A stretch of DNA of 35,229 nucleotides from Myxococcales bacterium. Lineage in GTDB: Bacteria > Myxococcota_A > Bradymonadia > UBA7976 > UBA1532. The stretch's first letter is position 1; each line of letters starts with the position of its first letter. The translations under genes were made by a program, and so were the position numbers. Shown here in pieces: positions 17,710 to 24,915 of this stretch. The DNA is taken from positions 64,082 through 99,310 of the forward strand of contig PCCS01000006.1 in NCBI GenBank assembly GCA_002731825.1, given 5' to 3'. The notes beneath the pieces are model-generated. The model worked only from the letters and a program-made list of their open reading frames with translations. It searched no databases and was not told the origin of the DNA.

Positions 17710-18489
17710 TTATCGAATCGTTTTTGATGGCTGTACGCGCCAGTTACGACGACGGAGAATCTCAGTGACGTGAACTTGGTCGCGCTTATAGTTCAGACAA
17801 GTTGCGTACATCACGAGATTCAGACCGGTGCGAAACGCCATTTCTCTCTGTCTCTCACCACCCGGAAAAACAGGCATGGACCATGCACCAAAACGTTCTC
17901 GCCCAAAGGCGCCAAATAGGTCATTGCGTTCATAAATAACCGGGCTTCTATCGTCAAAAATGACCCCTTCTAAATGGTCGGAACGAGCAACCCGGCCCTT
18001 TGGTTTCTCCAGAAGGTAGAACGTTCTGTACACAGTGTGATCATTGCTCAATCTCATCCAATCTCGGTCGGCCCATAAACGCGTCATCTCAGTTCGTATA
18101 GAGGTATCGAAGGCCTCATCTCCAAGGGGTGAGACATCGCTGATCAAAAGGGTCCCGCCCCCTCTCAGAAAGAGCGACAAACGCCGACGTTCCATCTCGG
18201 TAAGGGGCGTAATCTCGCCCCGTCCAAACCAGACCAGAAAGGGATTCCGAAACAAGGACTCATCGGTCAGTTTCAAATAAATCGGTTCTTCACGCACATT
18301 GATACTGGTCCGTTTTGAGACTTCCCACATCAATTGTTCAACGCATCGCGGCCTTAATTCACGAGAATTACCGCGGTCGAGTACGGTAATGCCAACCTGA
18401 GAATCGAGTCCGATGGACCAGCTTCTGGCTGGCAACACAAAGCCAGCACTGGCTGCTGCCGAAATTGTGATAGCTTTTCGTCGGTTCAT
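17710..18489 (-). CDS. Exported DUF4159-family protein
   Basis: The product of 259 residues begins MNRRKAITISAAASAG, so it has a twin-arginine-like export signal (Arg3-Arg4, then a hydrophobic stretch and an Ala/Pro/Arg cleavage region). The mature part shows a DUF4159-type layout with FLVWFGRGEITPL, LSLFLRGGGTLLISD and a C-terminal GLNLVMYATCLNYKRDQVH, a class I amidotransferase-like Rossmann arrangement without catalytic residues. Such proteins are usually encoded next to VWA membrane proteins, as here, with two bases between them. The ATG at 18489 is preferred because the Arg pair follows at once; a GTG at 18504 is possible. Function is not known. Confidence 0.78.
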   Translation of the reverse strand: MNRRKAITISAAASAGFVLPARSWSIGLDSQVGITVLDRGNSRELRPRCVEQLMWEVSKRTSINVREEPIYLKLTDESLFRNPFLVWFGRGEITPLTEMERRRLSLFLRGGGTLLISDVSPLGDEAFDTSIRTEMTRLWADRDWMRLSNDHTVYRTFYLLEKPKGRVARSDHLEGVIFDDRSPVIYERNDLFGAFGRERFGAWSMPVFPGGERQREMAFRTGLNLVMYATCLNYKRDQVHVTEILRRRNWRVQPSKTIR

Positions 18490-18563
18490 GGTCACGAGCA
18501 ACACCTCTGGATAGGGAGAGTATTCCTCGTAAAATTAAGATTCCCAAACTTCCTGTTCATGGA

Positions 18564-19751
18564 TTAATTGACCGACCCGATGACGGCATCATGCAAGACC
18601 GATACGGCCAGATCTGCTTTCGTTGCATCCACAAGAAATCCGACCTGATTTGGTTCCAAAGCTTGGCCATGAATTTCAATCTTGTGCTGAGAGAGAATGT
18701 CACGGGCAGCAGGTAAAATCGCGGGTGGTGCGGTCAAAGATCGACCGATGATGCTGACCAGGGTTAAATCCTCTCGAATCAGGATCCCGGATAAGTTTGA
18801 GATGGCACCCTTAAACGCATCAATACCGTGAATATTTTGACGTGGTACAAGCGCTGCCCAGGTGTCCGCAAAACGCCAAACAACCGCGTTCGAAGCACCA
18901 TGAGCAACAAGAATATTTTCAAGACTATCAGGCGCTTGAATGCCTGAGTCCGTGGGTCCTAAGTAAACCAGGCCTGGATGCTTTGTCACTCCGATCACAC
19001 GAGGATGATCCAGACCATCCGTTCGACGCACACGCGTACCGGGCTCTTGAGGTCCATGAGTCGATGCACATCGAATTTCGATACCGTTTCTACGCGCCCA
19101 TTCCACCGCTTCGGCATTGAGGACTTTTGCACCAGCATCGGCGAGGGTCTGCATATGCTCATAGCTCATTTGTTCAATTCGTTTCGCACCGGCTACACGC
19201 CGAGGGTCACCGGAATAGACACCATCAACATCAGAACAAATTTCTACGTAATCGGCATCCAACGCAGCCGCAAGAGCGACGGCGGTGGTGTCGGACCCTC
19301 CTCGACCCAGACTCGTGATCTCTAATCTTTCACTGACGCCTTGGAAGCCCGCGACGATAACGATCTGCCCTTTAGCTAACGCCTGTTGAATACGAACTGG
19401 CGTGACCCTAATAATCCGGGCATTGGTATGATTATCCGTTGTTATGATCCCGCTTTGCGAGCCCGTAAATGAAACGGCAGGGTAGCCTAATTCATGAATT
19501 GCCATAGACAAGAGGGCCATTGAAATCCGCTCTCCGACGGTCAAAAGCATATCTAACTCTCGACGCGGCGGATTCAAACTGACTTGGTTCGCCAGCTGCA
19601 ATAGCTCGTCGGTGGTATTGCCCATCGCTGAGACAACAACAACCACCGAATGACCTTTTTGACGCGTTTCTGTAATGCGACGCGCGACCGCGCTGATTTG
19701 ATCAGGTGTGGCTACAGAACTTCCACCATATTTTTGGACGATAATGCCCAT
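18564..19751 (-). CDS. lysC: Aspartate kinase
   Basis: Aspartokinase phosphorylates L-aspartate to open the lysine, threonine and methionine pathway. The kinase domain starts [14 protein letters not shown], with KYGGSS in place of the common KFGGTS. It continues with [27 protein letters not shown] and the [14 protein letters not shown] metal/ATP site. After residue 265 come two ACT-type regulatory regions, including LVSIIGRS, so feedback control by an end product is likely. The 395 residues are slightly short for the family but complete. GAGAGG about nine bases before the ATG supports the start. It is upstream of the DUF4159 gene on the same strand, with 74 bases between, and divergent from ugd. 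Confidence 0.95.
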   Translation of the reverse strand: MGIIVQKYGGSSVATPDQISAVARRITETRQKGHSVVVVVSAMGNTTDELLQLANQVSLNPPRRELDMLLTVGERISMALLSMAIHELGYPAVSFTGSQSGIITTDNHTNARIIRVTPVRIQQALAKGQIVIVAGFQGVSERLEITSLGRGGSDTTAVALAAALDADYVEICSDVDGVYSGDPRRVAGAKRIEQMSYEHMQTLADAGAKVLNAEAVEWARRNGIEIRCASTHGPQEPGTRVRRTDGLDHPRVIGVTKHPGLVYLGPTDSGIQAPDSLENILVAHGASNAVVWRFADTWAALVPRQNIHGIDAFKGAISNLSGILIREDLTLVSIIGRSLTAPPAILPAARDILSQHKIEIHGQALEPNQVGFLVDATKADLAVSVLHDAVIGSVN

Positions 19752-19955
19752 CGTGGTCTACCTCTCATCCTCACGGATATGTCTACTCCGTCACTAACTC
19801 GTCCAGAGATAAAATGCATCGTCATTATGGCTGAGGATAAATTTATTCAGATGAGTCCAAGCACCTGAGTGTGCCGGAATTGTCGACTCCGTTGAAAAAG
19901 ACAAGACATCGAATGTTGACTCGTTATATGTAACCCCCATAGATGATTGAAAGCA

Positions 19956-19975
19956 GGACCTGCTCCTTCAGGTCC
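19956..19975 (+). promoter_or_regulatory. Hairpin in the ugd leader with a CTCCTT loop
   Basis: GGACCTG (19956-19962) and CAGGTCC (19969-19975) form a perfect seven-pair stem around the loop CTCCTT. It lies ten bases before the ugd ribosome-binding site GAGG (19985-19988). The loop is the complement of a strong Shine-Dalgarno sequence, which is a plausible element for translation control but is only partly complementary to the actual site here. Confidence 0.4.
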
Positions 19976-19993
19976 AGTCGATTTGAGGTAAGC

Positions 19994-21346
19994 ATGCAAA
20001 TTACTGTGATCGGAAGTGGCTACGTCGGATTGGTTGTCGGCACGTGTCTATCCAATGTGGGACACAACGTGATCTGTGCTGACATCGATGCACAAAAAGT
20101 CGACCATTTAAGAGACGGTCGTGTTCCATTCTTTGAACCGGGTCTCAGCGATTTGGTGAAAAAGAATTTAAAATCAGGCCGCCTGGTTTTCACGACAGAT
20201 GTAGCCGATGCGTGTCGTAGAGGAGCAATCATCTTTATCGCTGTTGGAACGCCCCAGGGCGACGATGGATCTGCCGAACTGCGATATGTCGAATCCGTTG
20301 CTAAAACCATAGGTGACACACTGGCAAGCGGTGAAAATACGCTCATCGACGGCTGTAAAATTATTTTGACCAAGTCGACCGTCCCTGTTGGGACAACAGA
20401 CCGCGTATCAAACATTATTCAAGAATCGGCGAGTCTGCCCTATGTGGTCTGCTCTAATCCAGAGTTTTTAAAAGAAGGTGATGCGCTCAACGATTTTCGA
20501 AAACCCGACCGAATTGTCGTTGGTACGCCGGACTCAGAATTGGGTCTTTTAGCTCAGAGTGTACTGCGAGAACTCTATGAACCGTTCACTCGAACGCGGG
20601 AGCGAATTCAGTTTATGGCCGTGCGGTCTAGTGAACTGACAAAGTATGCAGCCAATGCGTTACTGGCGACCAAGATCAGCTTCATGAATGATTTGTCTAA
20701 TCTCGCTGAAAGAGTCGGTGCGGACATAGAAGATGTACGACAAGGCATCGGATCAGACCCGCGCATCGGATACCAGTTCCTTTTCCCAGGAACTGGATAT
20801 GGTGGATCGTGCTTTCCAAAAGACGTCAAAGCACTGACCCACACCGGCCTCAAGTCCGGACATCGCCTCCGTATTTTAGAGGCCGTCGATGAGGTCAATC
20901 GAGATCAAAAATCAATTCTACTCAAGAAATTAAACGCACATTTCAATGGCGATCTGGCGGGTCGACGGATTGCGGTTTGGGGTCTTGCGTTTAAACCACG
21001 CACAGATGATATGCGTGAGGCCCCCAGCATCGACTTAATCAATGGACTCCTGGAAGCAGGCGCCAAGGTCCTCGCTCACGATCCGGAAGCAATGGAAAAT
21101 GCAGCTCTTCTATTTGAAGACCGAATCCAATTTTGCGATGACCACTATGATTGTCTCGATGAGGCTGATGCCTTGTGTATTTGTACAGAGTGGAGTGTTT
21201 ACCGGAGACCCGACTTTGAAATGGTCGTTGACCGCCTGAGCTCTCTGAATATATTCGACGGCCGAAATCTCTACGATGAAACCCGTCTTAAAAAGTTCGG
21301 TATCCGATACTTTGCCATTGGTCGAGGCGAGGCGCTGCCTGTCTAG
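19994..21346 (+). CDS. ugd: UDP-glucose 6-dehydrogenase
   Basis: The enzyme oxidises UDP-glucose to UDP-glucuronate with two NAD in the cytoplasm, feeding capsule, exopolysaccharide or lipopolysaccharide synthesis. The protein begins MQITVIGSGYVGL with the Rossmann GxGxxG, followed by AVGTPQGDDGSAEL, KSTVPVGTT, SNPEFLKEGDA, and the catalytic Cys273 in GYGGSCFPKD. WGLAFKPRTDDMREAPS and a C-terminal UDP-binding domain follow. The 450 residues are normal. I chose the ATG at 19994, which has GAGG five bases upstream and matches the family N-terminus; an in-frame ATG at 19943 would add 17 unlikely residues. It converges on the UDP-glucuronate epimerase gene, 16 bases away. Confidence 0.97.
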   Translation: MQITVIGSGYVGLVVGTCLSNVGHNVICADIDAQKVDHLRDGRVPFFEPGLSDLVKKNLKSGRLVFTTDVADACRRGAIIFIAVGTPQGDDGSAELRYVESVAKTIGDTLASGENTLIDGCKIILTKSTVPVGTTDRVSNIIQESASLPYVVCSNPEFLKEGDALNDFRKPDRIVVGTPDSELGLLAQSVLRELYEPFTRTRERIQFMAVRSSELTKYAANALLATKISFMNDLSNLAERVGADIEDVRQGIGSDPRIGYQFLFPGTGYGGSCFPKDVKALTHTGLKSGHRLRILEAVDEVNRDQKSILLKKLNAHFNGDLAGRRIAVWGLAFKPRTDDMREAPSIDLINGLLEAGAKVLAHDPEAMENAALLFEDRIQFCDDHYDCLDEADALCICTEWSVYRRPDFEMVVDRLSSLNIFDGRNLYDETRLKKFGIRYFAIGRGEALPV

Positions 21347-21362
21347 TCAGACTGACCTGTTC

Positions 21363-22316
21363 CTAAGCTGGGTGGACTCGCCTGTACCATTCGACATACT
21401 TAGTGATACCGTCTTTCATTGATGTTTTTGGATCGTAACCCAAATTCGTTTTCGACCGTTCGAGATCCGCATAGGTAATCGATACATCGCCCGGCTGATT
21501 TGGTTTGAAGGACACTAGAGGCTCTTTACCGATAGCCTCACCGATCAAGCCGACAAGGTCTAACAGTTTTGTCGGTACCGAGTTGCCCAGATTATAAATA
21601 CCGTAGCCATCAACATGTTCGATAGATTTGACGACACCAGCGATGATGTCATCGATATACGTATAGTCTCTTGCGCTATGGCCATCTCCATAGATTTCGA
21701 TAGGCGTCTCGGTCTCGATCAGATCAACAAACTTGGCGATGGCCATTTCAGGTCTTTGCCGTGGTCCATAGACGGTAAAAAATCTCAGGCAATGAATGTG
21801 AAGCTTAAATAAGTGGTGCCAAGTATAGGCTAATAATTCCCCTGAACGCTTAGTTGCAGCATAAGGCGAAATTGGCTTTGAGACATCGTCTTCCTCTGTG
21901 AAGGGGACCGTATGACGGTCGCCGTAAACCGATGACGACGATGCAAAGCAGATGCGGTCAACGCCGTGAGCAACGCAAGCCTGAAATAAGTTCACAGTGC
22001 CACCCAGATTAACATCACTGTAAATCGCGGGCGTCTCAATGCTCGGTCGGACCCCAGCCCACGCGGCAAGGTGGACCAGCCGTTCAGGCTTAAAAGATGA
22101 AAAAACGGAATCGACTAGGCCAGAATCGCAAATATCGCCCCTGACCAGTTCAAAATTTGGGTTCTTAAGAGCGGTTTTTAAATTTCGTTCTTTCAGTTTT
22201 GGGTCATAGAATTCATTGAAGTTGTCGAGGCCTAAAACTTGATGGCCATCTTCGAGAAGCCGGTCGACCAAGTGAGACCCAATAAAACCGGCTGCACCTG
22301 TTATCAATATCTTCAT
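21363..22316 (-). CDS. NAD-dependent epimerase, likely UDP-glucuronate 4-epimerase
   Basis: This is an extended short-chain dehydrogenase/epimerase: GAAGFIGSHL (8-17) binds NAD, SSSSVYGD (126-133) carries the catalytic Ser, and YAATK (152-156) the Tyr and Lys. HLAAWAGVRPSIE and LRFFTVYGPRQRPEMAI are typical of the LspL/UDP-glucuronate 4-epimerase group, which turns UDP-glucuronate into UDP-galacturonate. The 317 residues are a normal length. The convergent ugd product supplies its proposed substrate, which supports the assignment. UDP-glucose 4-epimerase is the main alternative. The gene reads from a divergent region shared with the transaldolase gene. Confidence 0.9.
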   Translation of the reverse strand: MKILITGAAGFIGSHLVDRLLEDGHQVLGLDNFNEFYDPKLKERNLKTALKNPNFELVRGDICDSGLVDSVFSSFKPERLVHLAAWAGVRPSIETPAIYSDVNLGGTVNLFQACVAHGVDRICFASSSSVYGDRHTVPFTEEDDVSKPISPYAATKRSGELLAYTWHHLFKLHIHCLRFFTVYGPRQRPEMAIAKFVDLIETETPIEIYGDGHSARDYTYIDDIIAGVVKSIEHVDGYGIYNLGNSVPTKLLDLVGLIGEAIGKEPLVSFKPNQPGDVSITYADLERSKTNLGYDPKTSMKDGITKYVEWYRRVHPA

Positions 22317-22487
22317 CAGACCTCCTGTCTAGCCATTTAAACCACCACTGGTCTCTATGGTAACAATCCCAAACATGCCCGAAAAAGATGTGAATGCAAC
22401 AAAAGAACACGGACGCCTGTATTTCTGGTCCAAGCTCGGTTATGAAGTCGGCGAGTATGTATACACAGGCGTCATTCGGAGGTTGCC

Positions 22488-23132
22488 ATGAAATTCTTTA
22501 TCGATACAGCTGACATTAATGAAATTCGAGAGGCTCAAGACATGGGCCTACTAGACGGGGTGACGACCAATCCAAGCTTGATCGCAAAAACCGGTCGAAG
22601 TTTCGACGAGGTGATCGCCGAGATTTGCGAAGTGGTCGACGGACCAATTTCTGCGGAGGTGGTCAGTACAGACTTCGAAGGTATGGTCGCCGAGGCGAAG
22701 ACTCTAGCCAAAATCCACAAGAATATCGTCGTTAAGATTCCATTGATTGAGGCTGGACTTAAAGCAACACGCTGGTGTTCAGATCACGATATAAAAACTA
22801 ATGTGACCCTTTGTTTTTCGGCCGTTCAAGCGCTCATGGCTGCGAAAGCAGGTGCCACATACATTAGCCCATTCGTAGGTCGATTAGATGATATTCAGCA
22901 AGACGGGATGGACCTGATTCAGCAAATTGTCCATATCTACGACAATTATATGTTTGAGACAGAAGTACTCGTCGCAAGCGTTCGATCGCCTATGCATGTA
23001 GTGGATTCAGCACTCGCGGGCGCCCATGTCGCGACAATTCCCTATGGCGTACTCAAAAAATTAGCCCAACATCCGCTCACAGACAGTGGTTTGCAACGTT
23101 TCCTAGCAGACTGGGAGAAAGTACCAAAGTAG
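22488..23132 (+). CDS. tal: Small-type transaldolase (TalC/fructose-6-phosphate aldolase family)
   Basis: This 214-residue class I aldolase forms a Schiff base through Lys83 in VVKIPL. The opening [13 protein letters not shown], the TTNPSLIAK block (26-34) and [13 protein letters not shown] (123-135) identify the TalC/FSA family. Phe129 replaces the Tyr that E. coli fructose-6-phosphate aldolase carries, and Phe at this place is typical of true transaldolases, so transfer of dihydroxyacetone units in the pentose phosphate pathway is favoured. GGAGG five bases before the ATG supports the start. It works with the transketolase at the left edge but is not in an operon with it. The next gene lies 269 bases away. 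Confidence 0.94.
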   Translation: MKFFIDTADINEIREAQDMGLLDGVTTNPSLIAKTGRSFDEVIAEICEVVDGPISAEVVSTDFEGMVAEAKTLAKIHKNIVVKIPLIEAGLKATRWCSDHDIKTNVTLCFSAVQALMAAKAGATYISPFVGRLDDIQQDGMDLIQQIVHIYDNYMFETEVLVASVRSPMHVVDSALAGAHVATIPYGVLKKLAQHPLTDSGLQRFLADWEKVPK

Positions 23133-23400
23133 GCACCTAGATCCTCTAATTCAAGCGAACAGTGATAGCCCAAGGGCCCAGTCCGACCATGGTCTTGAGC
23201 CTATAAAACCACTGAAAATAGGGCTGCTAACTGTGTCCCAGACAGTTTATCTCCAACCCGTCATTACGCAAGGTGACAGGGTCCTGTTAAATATTAGAGA
23301 GCGAAGGTTGAGTGACCCAAAACTTCGGTCTATGCTCACCAGCGTCGCCTGACTCAACTCAAGTGAGCTGTTCCGGCATGAGATCAGGAGTTGTCTCGAC
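23133..23400. other. 268-base gap between tal and xdhC, with several inverted repeats
   Basis: The longest gene-free stretch in the window. I see no coding frame with a ribosome site. It holds the palindrome GACCATGGTC (23185-23194), the pair AACTGT/ACAGTT around a seven-base loop (23229-23247) that may end the tal transcript, and an imperfect stem at 23306-23340 (GGT-GAG-GACC pairing with GGTC-CTC-ACC). It precedes molybdenum-maturation genes, but I could not match it to the known Moco riboswitch. Confidence 0.4.
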
Positions 23401-24180
23401 GTGTCGTCCGCCTTCTTTCAACAAGTCGCCAAGCTAGAGACCGACCGTATCGATTTCATTATGGCCACAGTTGTCGAATCCGGAGGCTCAACCCCAAGAA
23501 CCTCTGGTGCGAGAATGGCGATTACCAACGGTACCATCATCGGGACAATCGGCGGGGGCGCTGTCGAACATAAGGTCATTATTGATGCGCGAAGGCTCTT
23601 GATGGATGACAGCCGTTCAACAGAGATGATCAGCGTTCACTTAGTACGCGATTTAGCGATGTGCTGCGGAGGAAAAATGTCCATATTTCTAGAAAAGGTC
23701 ACAGCCAATCCAAAGCTTTGGATTTTTGGTGCGGGTCACATCGGAACAGAATTGGCTAAACTCGCCAGCCTGAGTGGATTTGACGTAGCCGTCGTCGATG
23801 ACCGAGACGATTGGGCAAACCCGTCGCGATTTAACCCGGAAACAGACGTGATCGAAGACGATCCAGAAACCATCATAAAGAAGACCCCACCAAAGGCAGA
23901 TGACTTTGTGGTTGTCGTGACTCATGAACACGCATTAGACGAGCGTCTGCTCAGAGGTTTGTTTCCATTGGAAACAAAGTTCATTGGCCTGATCGGGAGC
24001 CGGGGGAAATGGGCGAAGTTCACTAAACGATTGGAATCCCGTGGCGTATCGTCTCAATGGCTCGATACAGTCTCGTGTCCTGTGGGTCTCGATATTGGAG
24101 CCGAAACGCCAACTGAAATCGCCCTAAGTATTGTTGCTGAGCTCATTATGGTCAGACGCAATGGACCCAAGTGGAGTTGA
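23401..24180 (+). CDS. xdhC: XdhC/CoxI-family molybdenum-enzyme maturation protein
   Basis: XdhC-type proteins bind molybdenum cofactor, help its sulfuration, and load it into xanthine-dehydrogenase-family hydroxylases in the cytoplasm. The 259-residue product has an XdhC N-terminal domain with ATVVESGGSTPRTSGARMA, GTIGGGAVE and a CCGG (88-91). It then has a Rossmann domain with LWIFGAGHIGTELAKLA (106-122) and a C-terminal LIGSRGKW and CPVGLDIGAETPTEIALSI. The GTG at 23401 is the only start that keeps the whole first domain; no strong ribosome site is seen. It overlaps the MocA-like gene. No molybdenum hydroxylase subunit is encoded in this window, so the client enzyme lies elsewhere. Confidence 0.93.
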   Translation: MSSAFFQQVAKLETDRIDFIMATVVESGGSTPRTSGARMAITNGTIIGTIGGGAVEHKVIIDARRLLMDDSRSTEMISVHLVRDLAMCCGGKMSIFLEKVTANPKLWIFGAGHIGTELAKLASLSGFDVAVVDDRDDWANPSRFNPETDVIEDDPETIIKKTPPKADDFVVVVTHEHALDERLLRGLFPLETKFIGLIGSRGKWAKFTKRLESRGVSSQWLDTVSCPVGLDIGAETPTEIALSIVAELIMVRRNGPKWS

Positions 24181-24746
24181 AAACGCCCATTTGTGGATTG
24201 GTCTTATCAGCGGGCGAATCCCAAAGGATGGGTCAACCTAAAGCCCTATTGACGGTCCAGGACACCCCGCTGATCGTAAAAGCCGTATCGACCTTGGACC
24301 AGGTCTGCGATGTGGTCGTCGTTGCCGCCGGTCGACACTATCAACAAATCAATGAGTCATCTCAGGCCCGTATCGCAGTACATCGAGTCGTCGATTGGCG
24401 CCATGGCATGCGAGCAAGCCTGAGAAGCGCACTCAACGCACTACCGGGCGGTCATATCTTGGTCTGTCACATCGACCAACCGGGCATTAAGCAAGGGACT
24501 TTGGAACGACTCTGTTCTGGCCATATCAACAGGCCAAGAGTTTTGACCTACCGGGGTCGAACAGGCCATCCGGTTCTGGTACCAGACTGGCTTAGACCCG
24601 TTATCATCCGACATGATCGGCGGTCTCTGAGGCAGATTTTTAATCACGTTGGCTTTGAAAAGATAGACGTCGATGACGTGGCAATTACCCGCAATTTGAA
24701 TCGAAGAGAGGATTGGAAACGGTTTCTATTCGAATTTCGGTCATAA
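24171..24746 (+). CDS. mocA: MocA-like molybdenum cofactor nucleotidyltransferase
   Basis: The 191-residue protein is a MobA-like NTP transferase: the N-terminal GLVLSAGESQRMGQPKALL (9-27) is the nucleotide loop with Lys24, CHIDQPG carries a conserved Asp, and TYRGRTGHPVLVP follows. MocA enzymes add CMP to molybdopterin to make the dinucleotide cofactor of the hydroxylase family, which suits its XdhC partner. The GTG start at 24171 overlaps the xdhC stop by ten bases, and a TTG at 24177 is an alternative. Distinguishing cytidylyl from guanylyl transfer from sequence alone is uncertain; the context favours MocA. Confidence 0.88.
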   Translation: MELKTPICGLVLSAGESQRMGQPKALLTVQDTPLIVKAVSTLDQVCDVVVVAAGRHYQQINESSQARIAVHRVVDWRHGMRASLRSALNALPGGHILVCHIDQPGIKQGTLERLCSGHINRPRVLTYRGRTGHPVLVPDWLRPVIIRHDRRSLRQIFNHVGFEKIDVDDVAITRNLNRREDWKRFLFEFRS

Positions 24747-24761
24747 AGACGCGCCATTCCC

Positions 24762-24789
24762 TTGCATACCGACGCCAAGTGCTTAATAT
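24762..24789 (+). promoter_or_regulatory. Possible sigma-70-like promoter upstream of secA
   Basis: TTGCAT (24762-24767) and TAATAT (24784-24789) are spaced by 16 bases and each match four of six consensus positions. Transcription from here would give a leader of about 120 bases containing the hairpin at 24855-24896. Weak by itself. Confidence 0.28.
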
Positions 24790-24854
24790 TCGCCGCTCAA
24801 GATCTATGGGCTTGAGATGACGCATCGTCGACCGTCCATAAAGGTCACATATTC

Positions 24855-24896
24855 GATCCTGTATCATTCGCATTCAGCGAGAATCATATCAGGATC
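24855..24896 (+). promoter_or_regulatory. Imperfect long hairpin in the secA leader
   Basis: GATCCTG (24855-24861) pairs perfectly with CAGGATC (24890-24896). Inside, ATTCGC (24866-24871) pairs with GCG-AAT (24877-24884) across a two-base bulge, leaving loop ATTCA. The stem ends five bases before the AGGAG ribosome site (24902-24906) of secA. A control element on translation or mRNA stability is possible; it is not followed by a T-run, so it is not a normal terminator. Confidence 0.45.
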
Positions 24897-24915
24897 CTAG
24901 CAGGAGACATCTCGC

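Noticed and set aside
19916-19944. TTGACT plus ATAGAT as a promoter for ugd
   Set aside because: The -10 half matches only three of six consensus bases, so I do not call it.
21343-21363. GTCAGACTGAC as a shared terminator between ugd and the epimerase gene
   Set aside because: The stem is five pairs around one base, which cannot fold as a hairpin, and there is no T-run.
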